Shown: piece after piece, positions 48,562-57,093 of the stretch
Layout of the letters: each line of letters starts with the position of its first letter
Position numbering within the stretch: the first letter of the stretch is position 1
Origin: DATAGF01 sp963835685
GTDB lineage: Bacteria > Actinomycetota > Thermoleophilia > Miltoncostaeales > Miltoncostaeaceae
Direction of reading: 5' to 3'
DNA: 64,000 bases
Assembly (NCBI GenBank): GCA_963835685.1
Contig: CAWIGI010000020.1
Span: 46,496 to 110,495 of the forward strand
Made by a program: the position numbers and the translations under genes
Notes under the pieces: model-generated
Told to the model about the DNA's origin: nothing
The model's input: only the letters and a program-made list of their open reading frames with translations
The model's database searches: none

Positions 48562-49760
48562 CGATCCTCGAGCAGGCCTTCCGCGACCACTGGGGACGCG
48601 TCCTGGCGGCGATGATCGGCTTCCTCGGCGACTTCGACCTCGCCGAGGAGGCCGCGCAGGAGGCCTTCGCCATCGCCGCGGAGCGCTGGCCGCGCGACGG
48701 GGCCCCGGCAAGCCCGGGAACCTGGCTGGTGACGACGGCCCGCAACCGGGCGATCGACCGCCTCCGCCGGGATCGCACCCTCGCCGCGAAGACCCGGCTG
48801 CTCGAGGTGCCGGAGGCGGTCGAGGACCCGATGGAGGAGACGATCTTCCCCGACGAGCGGCTCGAGCTCGTCTTCACCTGCTGCCATCCGGCGCTCGCCA
48901 CCGACGCGCAGGTCGCGCTGACCCTGCGGACGCTCGGCGGCCTGACCACCGGCGAGATCGCCCGCGCCTTCCTCGTCCCCGAGCCCACGATGGCGCAGCG
49001 GCTGGTGCGGGCCAAGCGCAAGATCAAGGGCGCAGGGATCCCCTTCCGGGTGCCTCCCGACCACCTGCTGCCCGACCGGCTCGCGGCCGTGCTCGCGGTC
49101 GTCTACCTGATCTTCAACGAGGGCTACGGCGGCCGCGGCGAGCTGGCGGCCGAGGCCATCCGGCTCGGGCGGGCCCTCGCCGAGCTGATGCCCGACGAGC
49201 CCGAGGTGCACGGCCTGCTTGCGATGATGCTGCTGCTCGACGCCCGCCGCGAGGCGCGGTTTCACGAGGGCGAGCTCGTGTTGCTCGCCGACCAGGACCG
49301 CTCGCGCTGGGACGCCGCGCAGATCGCCGACGGGCGGGCGGCGCTCGAGCGGGCCCTGGCCCTGCGCGGCCGCGGTCCCTACGTCGTGCAGGCGGCGATC
49401 GCGTCCCTGCACGCCGACGAGCCGCGCGACTGGCCGCAGATCGCAGCCCTCTACGGCGAGCTCGCCCGCCTCACCGGCTCGCCGGTCGTCGAGCTGAGCC
49501 GGGCGGTCGCCGTCGCCGAGGAGCAGGGCCCCGAGGCGGGGCTCGACATCGTCGACGGCCTCGCCCTCGAGGACTACCGCTACCTGCACTCGACCCGGGG
49601 CGAGCTGCTGCGCCGCCTCGGCCGGACGGCGGAGGCCCGCGACGCCTACCGCCGCGCGCTGGCGCTGGTCCACGACGACGCCGAGCGGCGCCTGCTCGAG
49701 CGGCGGCTGGCGGAGCTCGAGGCGGCGGCCGGTCCCGCCGAGCCACCCGTCATCGGGTAA
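48558..49760 (+). CDS. ECF sigma factor, ECF42-type with C-terminal TPR-like extension
   Basis: About 400 residues. The sigma2 region is DLAEEAAQEAFAIAAERW with WLVTTARNRAIDRLRRD, then DERLELVFTCCHPALA and a sigma4 helix LTTGEIARAFLVPEPTMAQRLVRAKRKI. The last 200 residues (HGLLAMMLLLDARREARF onward) are the long ECF42 extension. No ATG, GTG or TTG is available in frame before the sigma2 region: the YCII stop (TAG 48559-48561) is followed directly by AILEQAFRDH, so either a GTA start at 48558, an overlooked base error, or ATG 48612 must be invoked. I use 48558 provisionally. Confidence 0.85.
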   Translation, partial: VAILEQAFRDHWGRVLAAMIGFLGDFDLAEEAAQEAFAIAAERWPRDGAPASPGTWLVTTARNRAIDRLRRDRTLAAKTRLLEVPEAVEDPMEETIFPDERLELVFTCCHPALATDAQVALTLRTLGGLTTGEIARAFLVPEPTMAQRLVRAKRKIKGAGIPFRVPPDHLLPDRLAAVLAVVYLIFNEGYGGRGELAAEAIRLGRALAELMPDEPEVHGLLAMMLLLDARREARFHEGELVLLADQDRSRWDAAQIADGRAALERALALRGRGPYVVQAAIASLHADEPRDWPQIAALYGELARLTGSPVVELSRAVAVAEEQGPEAGLDIVDGLALEDYRYLHSTRGELLRRLGRTAEARDAYRRALALVHDDAERRLLERRLAELEAAAGPAEPPVIG

Positions 49761-49781
49761 GTTGCGCACGTCGCAGCGTGC

Positions 49782-50609
49782 GTGAGGAGGGTGAGCCTGG
49801 CGGTCACGCCATCAGCGGCCAAGCTCCCGGCGCGCATCCGCGAGCACAACCTCACCCTCGTGGCCGCCGGCGTCGCGTTCTACGGCTTCCTCGCGCTGGT
49901 GCCGGCGCTCATCGCCTTCGTCTCGGTCTACGGGCTGGTGTCCAGCCCGGAGGACGTCACGCGCCAGGTTCAGGACCTCGGTGACGCGCTTCCCGCTGAG
50001 GTCCAGGACTTCCTCGTGTTCCAGCTCACCTCGATCGTCGAGGCCAACAGCGCGGGCGTGTCGATCACGGCAGTGGTCGCCATCGTCCTGGCGCTGTGGA
50101 GCGCATCGGGCGGCATGGCCGCGCTGATCACGGGCATCCACATCGCGCGGGAGAAGGAGGAGCCCACGGGGTTCGTCGTGAAGCGCGGCAAGGCGCTGCT
50201 CCTCACCCTCGGGGCGATCGGGTTCCTGGCGATCGTGCTCTTCCTGATCATCGCCCTGCCCCCGCTCATCGAGGACGCCGGGCTCGGCGATACCGGCCGG
50301 CTCGCCTTCGACATCCTGCGCTGGCCCATCCTGGCGGTGCTGATGGTCGTCGGCATCGGGTTGCTCTACCGCTTCTCCGTGAAGGCGTCCCGCCGCGGCT
50401 GGCTCGGCTTCATCACCAAGGGGGCCGTGGTCGCGACGGTGGGCTGGCTGGTGGTATCGGCCCTGTTCGCGGTGTACACCGCGAACTTCGCGAGCTACGG
50501 CAAGACGTACGGCGCGCTCGCGTCGATCGTGGTGGTCCTGCTCTGGCTGTGGCTGAGCGCGCTCGTCGTCCTCTTCGGCGCGGAGGTTGACGGGGCCGAC
50601 GAAGCCTGA
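49782..50609 (+). CDS. YihY/BrkB-family inner membrane protein
   Basis: A 275-residue membrane protein with about six helices. The YihY signature is clear: an amphipathic start, AAGVAFYGFLALVPALIAFVSVYG, the WSASGGMAALITGIHIA helix and VVVLLWLWLSALVVLFGAEVD. Once labelled RNase BN, the family's function is not established. The start is one of GTG 49782 or 49791; a GAGGAGG stretch at 49784-49790 suits neither ideally. Confidence 0.88.
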   Translation: MRRVSLAVTPSAAKLPARIREHNLTLVAAGVAFYGFLALVPALIAFVSVYGLVSSPEDVTRQVQDLGDALPAEVQDFLVFQLTSIVEANSAGVSITAVVAIVLALWSASGGMAALITGIHIAREKEEPTGFVVKRGKALLLTLGAIGFLAIVLFLIIALPPLIEDAGLGDTGRLAFDILRWPILAVLMVVGIGLLYRFSVKASRRGWLGFITKGAVVATVGWLVVSALFAVYTANFASYGKTYGALASIVVVLLWLWLSALVVLFGAEVDGADEA

Positions 50610-50649
50610 CCTCCGCGGGCGCCCCCCGGCGTCGCGTCCGTGGGGCGGC

Positions 50650-50679
50650 GGTCCCCCGCCCCGGCCGGGGCGGGGGACC
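50650..50679. terminator. perfect 30-bp palindrome after yihY
   Basis: GGTCCCCCGCCCCGG is followed immediately by its exact reverse complement, 40 nt after the YihY stop. It can act as a very stable hairpin on either strand; there is no T-tract. Confidence 0.55.
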
Positions 50680-50873
50680 TCAGGACAGGATCGGGTCACC
50701 CAGCGACTTGAGCTTGTCCGCGTCGAGGCCGAGCTGCTTCCCGGGCGCCCTCAGCAGCTGTTTCGGCGACCGGCCTCGCTGTGGCCGGTCCCTTGGGAGG
50801 CGGACGCCCGCAGCGCAATCGGTGGGGTGGGTCCTCGTGCATCGAGTGGGAGGGCGCGGGAAGGCTCGCCGGA

Positions 50874-50933
50874 TCACGCGGCGCGCAGCGCGCAGCGGAA
50901 GCCGATGTGGCTCGTGCCGGTGTTGACCATCTG
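50874..50933 (-). pseudogene. C-terminal remnant of a formylglycine-generating-enzyme-like protein
   Basis: The minus strand reads VNTGTSHIGFRCALRAA followed by a stop. SHxGFRCA is the hallmark C terminus of FGE-sulfatase/SUMF1 domains. Nothing upstream in frame resembles the rest of the domain, so only the last 20 or so codons remain. Confidence 0.5.
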
Positions 50934-51077
50934 GGATCGCAGGACAAGCTGGCGACGCTCGTGCCTGGCGCCCGCCACGTGATGGCCACGAAGAGCGGGC
51001 ACTACATCCAGCTCGACCAACCCCGCCTGGTGACTCGCGAGATCCGCCGGGTGGTGAGCGCGGCACGCAGTCGCTGA
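50934..51077 (+). pseudogene. C-terminal remnant of an alpha/beta hydrolase
   Basis: The plus strand reads SQDKLATLVPGARHV, then TKSGHYIQLDQPRLV, then a short helix and a stop at 51077. This is the catalytic-His segment and final helix of an alpha/beta hydrolase. The upstream domain is missing and the sequence abuts the FGE remnant on the other strand. Confidence 0.55.
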
Positions 51078-51138
51078 GGGACGCACCCTCGGGCCCCGAG
51101 AGCCTGTAGGGATCCCACCCCGCCGAGAGGAGGACGGC

Positions 51139-51513
51139 ATGTCCACTGGTACGCCTGAGCAGGTGCTCGAATCGATCGTCACTGGAATCAACTCCGGGGA
51201 TCTCGAAAGCCTCATGCCGCTCTACGAGAGCGAGGCGGCATTCGCGACTCAGCCCGGGAGCCTCGCCCACGGCGCACCCGGCGTCCGCGAGGCCCTGACC
51301 GGCTTCATCTCGATGAATGGCACGCTCGACCTCGAGGTGACACGGGTCCTGGAGGTCGACGACCTCGCCCTCGTGATCGGCGTCTGGTCGTTCAGCGGCA
51401 CGGGGCCAGACGGCGAACCGGTGCGGCTGGCGGCCAGGAACGCAGATGTCCTGCGTCGTCAGGCAGACGGGACTTGGCGGTTCGTGATCGACAACCCATG
51501 GGGAACCGACTGA
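51139..51513 (+). CDS. SnoaL/DUF4440-like protein
   Basis: A 124-residue NTF2-like protein (VTGINSGDLESLMPLYESEAAF, then GAPGVREALTGF, and DVLRRQADGTWRFVIDNPWG at the end). The C-terminal WRFVIDNP matches YybH/DUF4440 proteins. A GAGGAGG site precedes the ATG. No substrate can be inferred. Confidence 0.82.
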   Translation: MSTGTPEQVLESIVTGINSGDLESLMPLYESEAAFATQPGSLAHGAPGVREALTGFISMNGTLDLEVTRVLEVDDLALVIGVWSFSGTGPDGEPVRLAARNADVLRRQADGTWRFVIDNPWGTD

Positions 51514-51744
51514 ATCGCCGCGTCGGGAAGAGCTCGCCCGGCGATCGCTCTGGATCCAGAAGCGCCTGAGGCCCGGACACTGAGGGGACGGCCACCTGCC
51601 ATGCGCATCCGCACCCGCTGGTTCCGGGGGCAGGAGACGAGCCGCCGCTCGGGCGGGAGGGCCAAGGTCGGGAGGCTCGACGTGGCGCCCATCGGGCCGC
51701 GATGATGCCGGAGCCGACTCCAACGAGCTGCCCAAGGGGGTTCC

Positions 51745-52152
51745 ATGTCGGAGCAGATGAAGGCGGCCGCCCGTCGCTTCATGCAAGAGGTCGTGAGCGA
51801 GGGTCGGCTCGACGTGATCCCGGAGCTGGTCGCGGAGCACTTCGTCGAGCACGAGACCATGCCGGGCGCGCCCGAGGGCCGCGAGGCCGTCGGCTGGTTC
51901 GTGACCGGCTTCCGGAGCGGGGTCCCCGACCTGCGCGCCGAGGTCGATGACCTCATCGCCGAGGGGGACAGGCTGGCCGTCCGGTCGACCTGGTCGGGGA
52001 CGCAGGAGGGCGAGCTCTTCGGCATGCCCGCGACCAGCAAGCGGTTCGCCATCACCGTCATCGACATCGTGCGCTTCGAGGGGGACAAGGCCGTCGAGCA
52101 TTGGGGGGTCACCGACGTGGCGGGGATGATGGAGCAGGTGGGCCTCGCCTGA
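51745..52152 (+). CDS. SnoaL-like ester cyclase
   Basis: A 135-residue SnoaL-type protein with FMQEVVSEGRLDVIPELVAEHFVEHE, GFRSGVPDLRAEVDDLIAEGD, and GVTDVAGMMEQVGL at the C terminus, the usual layout of the ester cyclase group (polyketide-cyclase fold). AAGGGGG precedes ATG 51745. It lies 231 bp after the previous SnoaL gene; the gap holds nothing I can name. Confidence 0.85.
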   Translation: MSEQMKAAARRFMQEVVSEGRLDVIPELVAEHFVEHETMPGAPEGREAVGWFVTGFRSGVPDLRAEVDDLIAEGDRLAVRSTWSGTQEGELFGMPATSKRFAITVIDIVRFEGDKAVEHWGVTDVAGMMEQVGLA

Positions 52153-52225
52153 TGAGCCGACGATGCGCCCCGCCGCGGTCGGCCCGCGCGCCCCCGGGCA
52201 GGGGCGCGCGGCTCCTGGCGACGCC

Positions 52226-52528
52226 CTACCCCAGGGCGGAGGCGATGGTCCAGACGACCGGAATCAGGAGCACCGCCACCGCGAGGACCGCGGCCGCGGT
52301 GCCGATGCGGCGGCCGCCCGTGGTTGCCGCGGGGTCGCGCCGGGCCCGCAGCCCGAGGACGAGGCCGGCGAGGGCGAGCGGGGCGCCGATGACGATGCCC
52401 CCGGCGGTGAACCAGTCCCAGGGCAGCATGCTCCCGGGCAGGGAGAGGATGGCGAGGGCGAGGGCGAGGTGGGGCGCGCCGAGGCGCCCGGGGGGCGAGA
52501 CGTCGATGTGGCGGGTGCTTGTGCTCAT
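52226..52528 (-). CDS. small membrane protein (DUF4190-like)
   Basis: A 100-residue protein with three hydrophobic segments (about residues 18-33, 40-57 and 74-97). LPWDWFTAGGIVIGAPLALAGLVLG followed by RRIGTAAAVLAVAVLLIPVVW resembles DUF4190-type proteins. The GGAGGAG site precedes ATG 52528. Convergent with the SnoaL gene. Confidence 0.65.
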   Translation of the reverse strand: MSTSTRHIDVSPPGRLGAPHLALALAILSLPGSMLPWDWFTAGGIVIGAPLALAGLVLGLRARRDPAATTGGRRIGTAAAVLAVAVLLIPVVWTIASALG

Positions 52529-52613
52529 GGCTCCTCCAAGGGCGTGGTCGAACCGTCGGAGCGATCCTCCCGCCACCCGGTCCGGGCGGCATCGTGGCGG
52601 CCGCGGGACCGGG

Positions 52614-53279
52614 CTACGTGGTGGCGCGGAGACCGGGCCCCGCGTCGGCGCGCAGATAGGCGAGGACGGCCAGCACGCGCCGGTGATCCTCGTCGGAGGC
52701 CGGCAGGCCGAGCTTTCCGAGGATGCTGCGCACGTGGGTCTCGACGGTGCGGTCGGTGAGCCATAGGCGCCGCGCGATGCCCGCGTTGGTGCGGCCCTCG
52801 GCCATCAGGGCAAGCACCTCACGCTCCCGCGGGCTGAGCGCGGCGAGGGGATCGTCGCGGCGGCCGGCCACGAGCGCCGCCACCACCTCCGGGTCGAGCG
52901 CTGACCCGCCGGCGGCCACGCGCCGCAGCGCGTCGAGGAAGTCGTCGACGTCGAGCACTCGGTCCTTCAGGAGGTAGCCGAAGCCGCCGGCGGCGACGAG
53001 GTCGAGCGAGTGACGCGTCTCGACGTGCTGCGACAGCAGCATCACCGCGACGCCCGGGTGCCGGCTCCGGATCTCGGCCGCGGCCCGGGCCCCGTCGTCC
53101 TCGTTTCTCGGGGGCATCCGGATGTCGACCACGGCCAGGTCCGGGGCCTCGCGGGCGACGGCCTCGATCAGCGCCGGGGCGTCGCCGACGGCGGCGGCGA
53201 CCTCGTGCCCGGCGTCGCGCAACAGCAACGCCAGGCCCTCACGGAAGAGGGCCGAGTCCTCGCCGATCACGACCCGCAC
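52614..53279 (-). CDS. NarL/LuxR-family response regulator
   Basis: A 221-residue regulator. The receiver includes VVIGEDSALFREGLALLL, phospho-Asp in AVVDIRMPP, Ser in LLSQHVE and Lys in YLLKDRV. The HTH is LSPREREVLALMAEGRTNAGIARRLWLTDRTVETHVRSI (in segments). GTG 53279 is used; the gene overlaps its sensor kinase by 13 bp, so the pair forms one unit. Confidence 0.93.
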   Translation of the reverse strand: MRVVIGEDSALFREGLALLLRDAGHEVAAAVGDAPALIEAVAREAPDLAVVDIRMPPRNEDDGARAAAEIRSRHPGVAVMLLSQHVETRHSLDLVAAGGFGYLLKDRVLDVDDFLDALRRVAAGGSALDPEVVAALVAGRRDDPLAALSPREREVLALMAEGRTNAGIARRLWLTDRTVETHVRSILGKLGLPASDEDHRRVLAVLAYLRADAGPGLRATT

Positions 53280-55258
53280 GGGAGCACCACCTCCAGCCGG
53301 GTGCCGGCGCCGGGCGGGCTGTCGACGGTCATCGCGCCGCCGTGGGCGGCGACCCTGTCGGCGAGGCCCGCGAGCCCGCCGCTGGCGGTGGCGGCCGCCC
53401 CGCCGCAGCCGTCGTCGGCGATGGTCACGACGAGCCCGCCGTCGAGGCGCTCCGCGCACACGTCCACCCGGGTCGCGTCGGCGTGCTTCACCGCGTTGGC
53501 CACCGCCTCCAGCACGATGTAGTAGGCGGCGGTCTCGATCTCGGGTGGAAGGCCCTCCGGCGGCCCCTCCACCCCGACCGGCAGCGGGCTACGGCGGGCC
53601 AGGTCGGCGAGGGCCGGCCCGAGCCCGCCGTCGAGGGCGCTGGGACGCAGGCCCCGGGCGATCTCGCGCAGGCCCGCGACCGCCTCGGCCAGCTCGTCCA
53701 CGGCGGCGTCGAGGCTGCGCACGACCTCGGGATCGGCGCCCGGGCGGCGCTGCACCCGCCGGAGGGCCATACCGAGGGCCACCAGGCGCTGCTGGGCGCC
53801 GTCGTGCAGGTCGCGCTCGAGCCGCCGGCGCTCCTCGTAGCCGGCTCGGACGATCCGCGTCCGGCTCTCCTCGACCTCCTCGAGACGGCGGCGTAGCTCG
53901 CAGCGCAGCCGGGCCACCTCGACTGGCAGCGCCGCGGCGCGGACGACGTCGGCCAGCAGGCCGGGGCGCTCCAGGAGACTGTCGGCGTGGACGATCAGGC
54001 CGAGCGGAGCCGACCCGCGCCCGACGCCGGTCACCGTGCGCCCCACGCCGGCAGCGGGCACATCGCGCACGACCCCGGCCAGGTCGGCGTGCACGCCGTG
54101 CTCGGGCAGCCACACGAGCAGGCGCAGGCCCGGGTCGCCGAGCGTGTCCCGAAGCACGGCCTCGATGTCCTCGGGCTCGGCGGTGCCGTCGCGGAGGCGG
54201 GTGGCGAAGGCGTCCACGCGCGCCACGGCGCTCGTCCGGTCGCGATCGAAGCGCCGGTCGACCACGCGCTGCAGCCGCCGCCGCAGCGGGTCGAATGCGA
54301 GCGCGGCGGCGGCAGCCGCGGCGGCGGCGCCCGCGGTCGAGCCCCCGCCGAGCGGCACCGCGACGACCAGCGCGACGGCGATCACGCCGGCCGCGAGCAC
54401 GACGGACATCGCCAGCCACGCGATGGTCCGGCTGATGACGCGGTCGACGTCGTACAGGCCGTGGCGCAGCATCGCGACCGCCACCCCGCCGGTCAGCGCG
54501 AGGTAGGCCAGGATGAACGAGACCAGCGTCACGGGCCCCGTCCCGTCGCGCACCATCCCCTCGGCGATCCCCGCAACGAGCGCCACGGGCAGGAGGATGG
54601 CCGCGGCTGCGAGCCACTTGATCTGGATCCGCTCGACCCCGCGGGAACGGCGGAAGCGGACGATCATGGCCGTCGCGGCGAGCGCCACGGCCGCCACCAG
54701 TGCGCTCAGGCCGACGGCGGTGAGGGCGGCGTCCACGCCGTCCGGAAGGGCGGGCAGCGGGCGGGCGACGTCCGCGTAGGGAGCGTCGAACGGCTCGTCG
54801 CGGAACGCCCCGATGACGGCCACCAGCACCGGAGCACCGATCGCCAGCCACACGGCCCAGCGCCAGCGCGGCCCCGGCGGCCGGCCGTCGGGGAAGAGCA
54901 GCAGCAGCAGCGCCAGCAGCCCGAAGACCGGGATCCAGTCGCTGCTGTAGAGGAGCGCGGCCCACCCGGCACCGGCGACGTGGCCGTCAACCGCGGCGCC
55001 CGCCCAGGCGTCGAAGGCCGCGTCGAGCGCCGGCACCAGGCCGAGGCCGGACACGATCGGCCCCACCGGGTTCGCGGGGCGCCTGCGCGCGATCGCGACG
55101 CCGGCCGCCAGCGCGGGGATCGAGAAGGCGGCGAAGCCGAGGACGGCGAACGTCGAGCTCGCGGGCTCGTCGTCGATGCCCCGCAGCACGAGCGCGGCCG
55201 CGAACGCGGCTCCGGCGAGGGCCGCGCAGGTCCATGCCACGACGGGTGGCCAGCGCAC
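53267..55258 (-). CDS. NarL-type sensor histidine kinase with multi-helix N terminus
   Basis: A 663-residue kinase. The N-terminal half has about nine or ten membrane helices with WERIQ-like loop ERIQIKWLAAAAILL, and a soluble segment of about 130 residues resembling a GAF-like domain (FDRDRTSAVARVDAFATRL onward). The HisKA_3 box is ERRRLERDLHDGAQQRLVALG with the phospho-His in RDLHDGAQ, and the ATPase has AVANAVKHA, IADDGCGG and GGLAGLADRV. It pairs with the overlapping NarL regulator. GTG 55258 is chosen as the first residue of the membrane region; earlier in-frame starts are possible. Confidence 0.9.
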   Translation of the reverse strand: MRWPPVVAWTCAALAGAAFAAALVLRGIDDEPASSTFAVLGFAAFSIPALAAGVAIARRRPANPVGPIVSGLGLVPALDAAFDAWAGAAVDGHVAGAGWAALLYSSDWIPVFGLLALLLLLFPDGRPPGPRWRWAVWLAIGAPVLVAVIGAFRDEPFDAPYADVARPLPALPDGVDAALTAVGLSALVAAVALAATAMIVRFRRSRGVERIQIKWLAAAAILLPVALVAGIAEGMVRDGTGPVTLVSFILAYLALTGGVAVAMLRHGLYDVDRVISRTIAWLAMSVVLAAGVIAVALVVAVPLGGGSTAGAAAAAAAAALAFDPLRRRLQRVVDRRFDRDRTSAVARVDAFATRLRDGTAEPEDIEAVLRDTLGDPGLRLLVWLPEHGVHADLAGVVRDVPAAGVGRTVTGVGRGSAPLGLIVHADSLLERPGLLADVVRAAALPVEVARLRCELRRRLEEVEESRTRIVRAGYEERRRLERDLHDGAQQRLVALGMALRRVQRRPGADPEVVRSLDAAVDELAEAVAGLREIARGLRPSALDGGLGPALADLARRSPLPVGVEGPPEGLPPEIETAAYYIVLEAVANAVKHADATRVDVCAERLDGGLVVTIADDGCGGAAATASGGLAGLADRVAAHGGAMTVDSPPGAGTRLEVVLPCGS

Positions 55259-55547
55259 GGCGCGATTCTCCCACCGCTCCGGCCCTCCCGGGATCCGTGC
55301 CACCACCGATCCCGGGCGGACGGGCTCTGGCGGAGGGAACCGCCTGGCCTCTCCCTCGCGAGCGACTCCCACGTCGGCTCCTGCCGGGTTGAGGATCCCG
55401 TGGACGCTGGAGCGATCCCGCTGAACCGCGTGCCCGACGGGGTTCTCTGATCGAACCGGGTGCCCACGACCAGGGATCAGGTTCTTTCGCGGGACCTGCT
55501 CGGCCAGTCCCGGCGCCTCGCCGGGGCGGTGGCCGGCCCGGGGGCGG
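55259..55547. other. intergenic region upstream of the NarL-type kinase
   Basis: A stretch of 289 bp between the kinase start and the stop of the flavoprotein gene. I see no gene and no clear promoter; a GAACC/GGTTC pair at about 55455-55485 is short and may be chance. Confidence 0.4.
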
Positions 55548-56816
55548 TCAGACGGTGACGCCGAGCTCGGCCAGTCGCCGGAAGGCGAACGCGGCGGCCA
55601 TGGCGCCCTCCCCGACCGCGCCGGCGACGCGCTTGGTGGAGCCGTGGCGGACGTCGCCGGCGGCGAAGAGCCCGGGGCGGCTGGTCTCCAGCGGGAGCGG
55701 ATCGTGATCCAGGGGCCAGCCCTCCGGGCGCGAGCCGCCGGCGAGAAGATCTTGTCCCGTCAGGATGAAGCCGGCGCCGTCGGTGAGGACCCGCTCGGCC
55801 GGACACCAGTCGGTGTAGGGCCGACCGCCGATGCAGACGAAGACGGCATCCGCCGACTCGGTCCGCGCGGTGCCGGCGGCGTCGGTGACGCTCACGCCCG
55901 CAAGCCGGCCGCCGCGTTCGTGCAGCCCGGTGAGTTGCGTGCCAAGACGAACGTCGATGCGCGCATGCCGCTCGATGCGCTCGACCAGGTATGCCGACAT
56001 CCGGGTGCCGAGCCGGTCGCCGCGCACGAGCATGGTCACCCGTGCACCCGCGTTCGCGAAGTTGAGCACCGCCTGGCCGGCCGAGTTGCCGGCACCCACC
56101 ACGACGACGCGCTCGCCGACCGATCGGGCCGCCTCGCTGCGCCCGACGCCGTAGTAGACGCCGTGCCCGAGCAGGGCGTCGATGCCCTCGAGCTCGAGGC
56201 GGCGCCACTCCATGCCGGTCGCCGCCAGCACGACCCAGGCGGTCACCACCCGGTCGCGCTCGAGGATGAGCTCCACCGGCTCGCCATGGGGGTTGAGGCG
56301 GCTGCCCCGCACGCCCTGCAGCACCGTCACCTCCGCGCCGAACCGCTTCGCCTGTCGTCCCCCCAGCCGCGCCAGCTCGGCACCGCCGATCCCGTCCGGG
56401 AAGCCGAAGAAGTTCTCGATCAGCGACGTGTGCGACGCCTGGCCCCCCGGGACGTCATGCTCGAGCACGATCGTCGACAGGCCGTCCGAGGCAGCGTGCA
56501 CGGCGGCAGCGAGACCGGCAGGGCCCGCGCCGATGACGACCAGGTCGTAATGAGAGCGCCTCGGCGGGGCGAGATGGTTCCAGGCCGAGGCGAGCACCTC
56601 GACGGTGGCGCCGGTGAACGTCCGGTCGCCGTCGATGACGATCGGCAGCGGCGCGTCGAGGAGGCCGAGGCCGCCGAGCAGGCGCACGGCCTCGGGGGAG
56701 CCCACCTCGAGCCACTCGTGCGGCTGCGCGACGCGGGTGAGGAAATCCCGCAGGCGGTGGTGCTCGGCCTCCAGCCGCCGGCCGACGACCTGCACCTCCG
56801 GACGGATCGAGCTCAT
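55548..56816 (-). CDS. thioredoxin-reductase-like flavoprotein lacking the CxxC
   Basis: A 422-residue protein. Residues about 15-80 are a thioredoxin/glutaredoxin-like relic (EWLEVGSPEAVRLLGG, PLPIVIDGDRTFTG). Then come the FAD motif VVIGAGPAGLAAAVHAASDG, the VPGGQASHTSLIENFFGFPDG segment in two parts, the NAD(P) motif VVVVGAGNSAGQAVLNFA and the C-terminal FAD motif GLFAAGDVRHGSTKRVAGAVGEGA. The redox CxxC expected in the NADPH domain of thioredoxin reductases is absent, as in ferredoxin/flavodoxin-NADP reductase-like relatives. Family members are often fused to a receiver domain, which is missing here. Confidence 0.85.
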   Translation of the reverse strand: MSSIRPEVQVVGRRLEAEHHRLRDFLTRVAQPHEWLEVGSPEAVRLLGGLGLLDAPLPIVIDGDRTFTGATVEVLASAWNHLAPPRRSHYDLVVIGAGPAGLAAAVHAASDGLSTIVLEHDVPGGQASHTSLIENFFGFPDGIGGAELARLGGRQAKRFGAEVTVLQGVRGSRLNPHGEPVELILERDRVVTAWVVLAATGMEWRRLELEGIDALLGHGVYYGVGRSEAARSVGERVVVVGAGNSAGQAVLNFANAGARVTMLVRGDRLGTRMSAYLVERIERHARIDVRLGTQLTGLHERGGRLAGVSVTDAAGTARTESADAVFVCIGGRPYTDWCPAERVLTDGAGFILTGQDLLAGGSRPEGWPLDHDPLPLETSRPGLFAAGDVRHGSTKRVAGAVGEGAMAAAFAFRRLAELGVTV

Positions 56817-57093
56817 GCCGTCACCGCGCGCACCTGCGGCTGGCTAGGCCGGCGGAGAGCGCGCGAGGCCGACCTCGAAGTCATCGAGAGGCTGACCGTC
56901 CCATCAGGGGATAGCCGCGTGGGTTCCGGGCGTTCGCCGTGATTTCGATGTCGCTCATCCGGTGCCTTGCCGGGTCATTCGACCAGTGGCTCTCATGGCC
57001 CACTCTGCGTCCCGGAGGAGCCGATCCGCATCGGGGGTGACCCCAACCTCGCCCCTACTGTTCCTTGCAGGCTGGACGTCGGACGGCCAGCGA
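56817..57093. other. intergenic region, nothing recognised
   Basis: A 277-bp stretch between two minus-strand genes. Base composition is slightly less GC-rich than in the genes. I find no ORF with domain content, no hairpin of note and no clear -10 box. Confidence 0.4.

Larger units (their letters stand above)
50610..51138. other. intergenic region with gene remnants
   Basis: This 529-bp stretch contains no intact gene. It holds a 30-bp palindrome (50650-50679), a minus-strand open piece ending LGLDADKLKSLGDPILS at 50680 that may be the end of a lost gene, and the two remnants listed separately at 50874 and 50934. Confidence 0.5.

Noticed and set aside
55435..55470. A GGTTCGATCA-like T-arm, possible tRNA
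   Set aside because: No acceptor, D or anticodon arm can be assembled around it on either strand.
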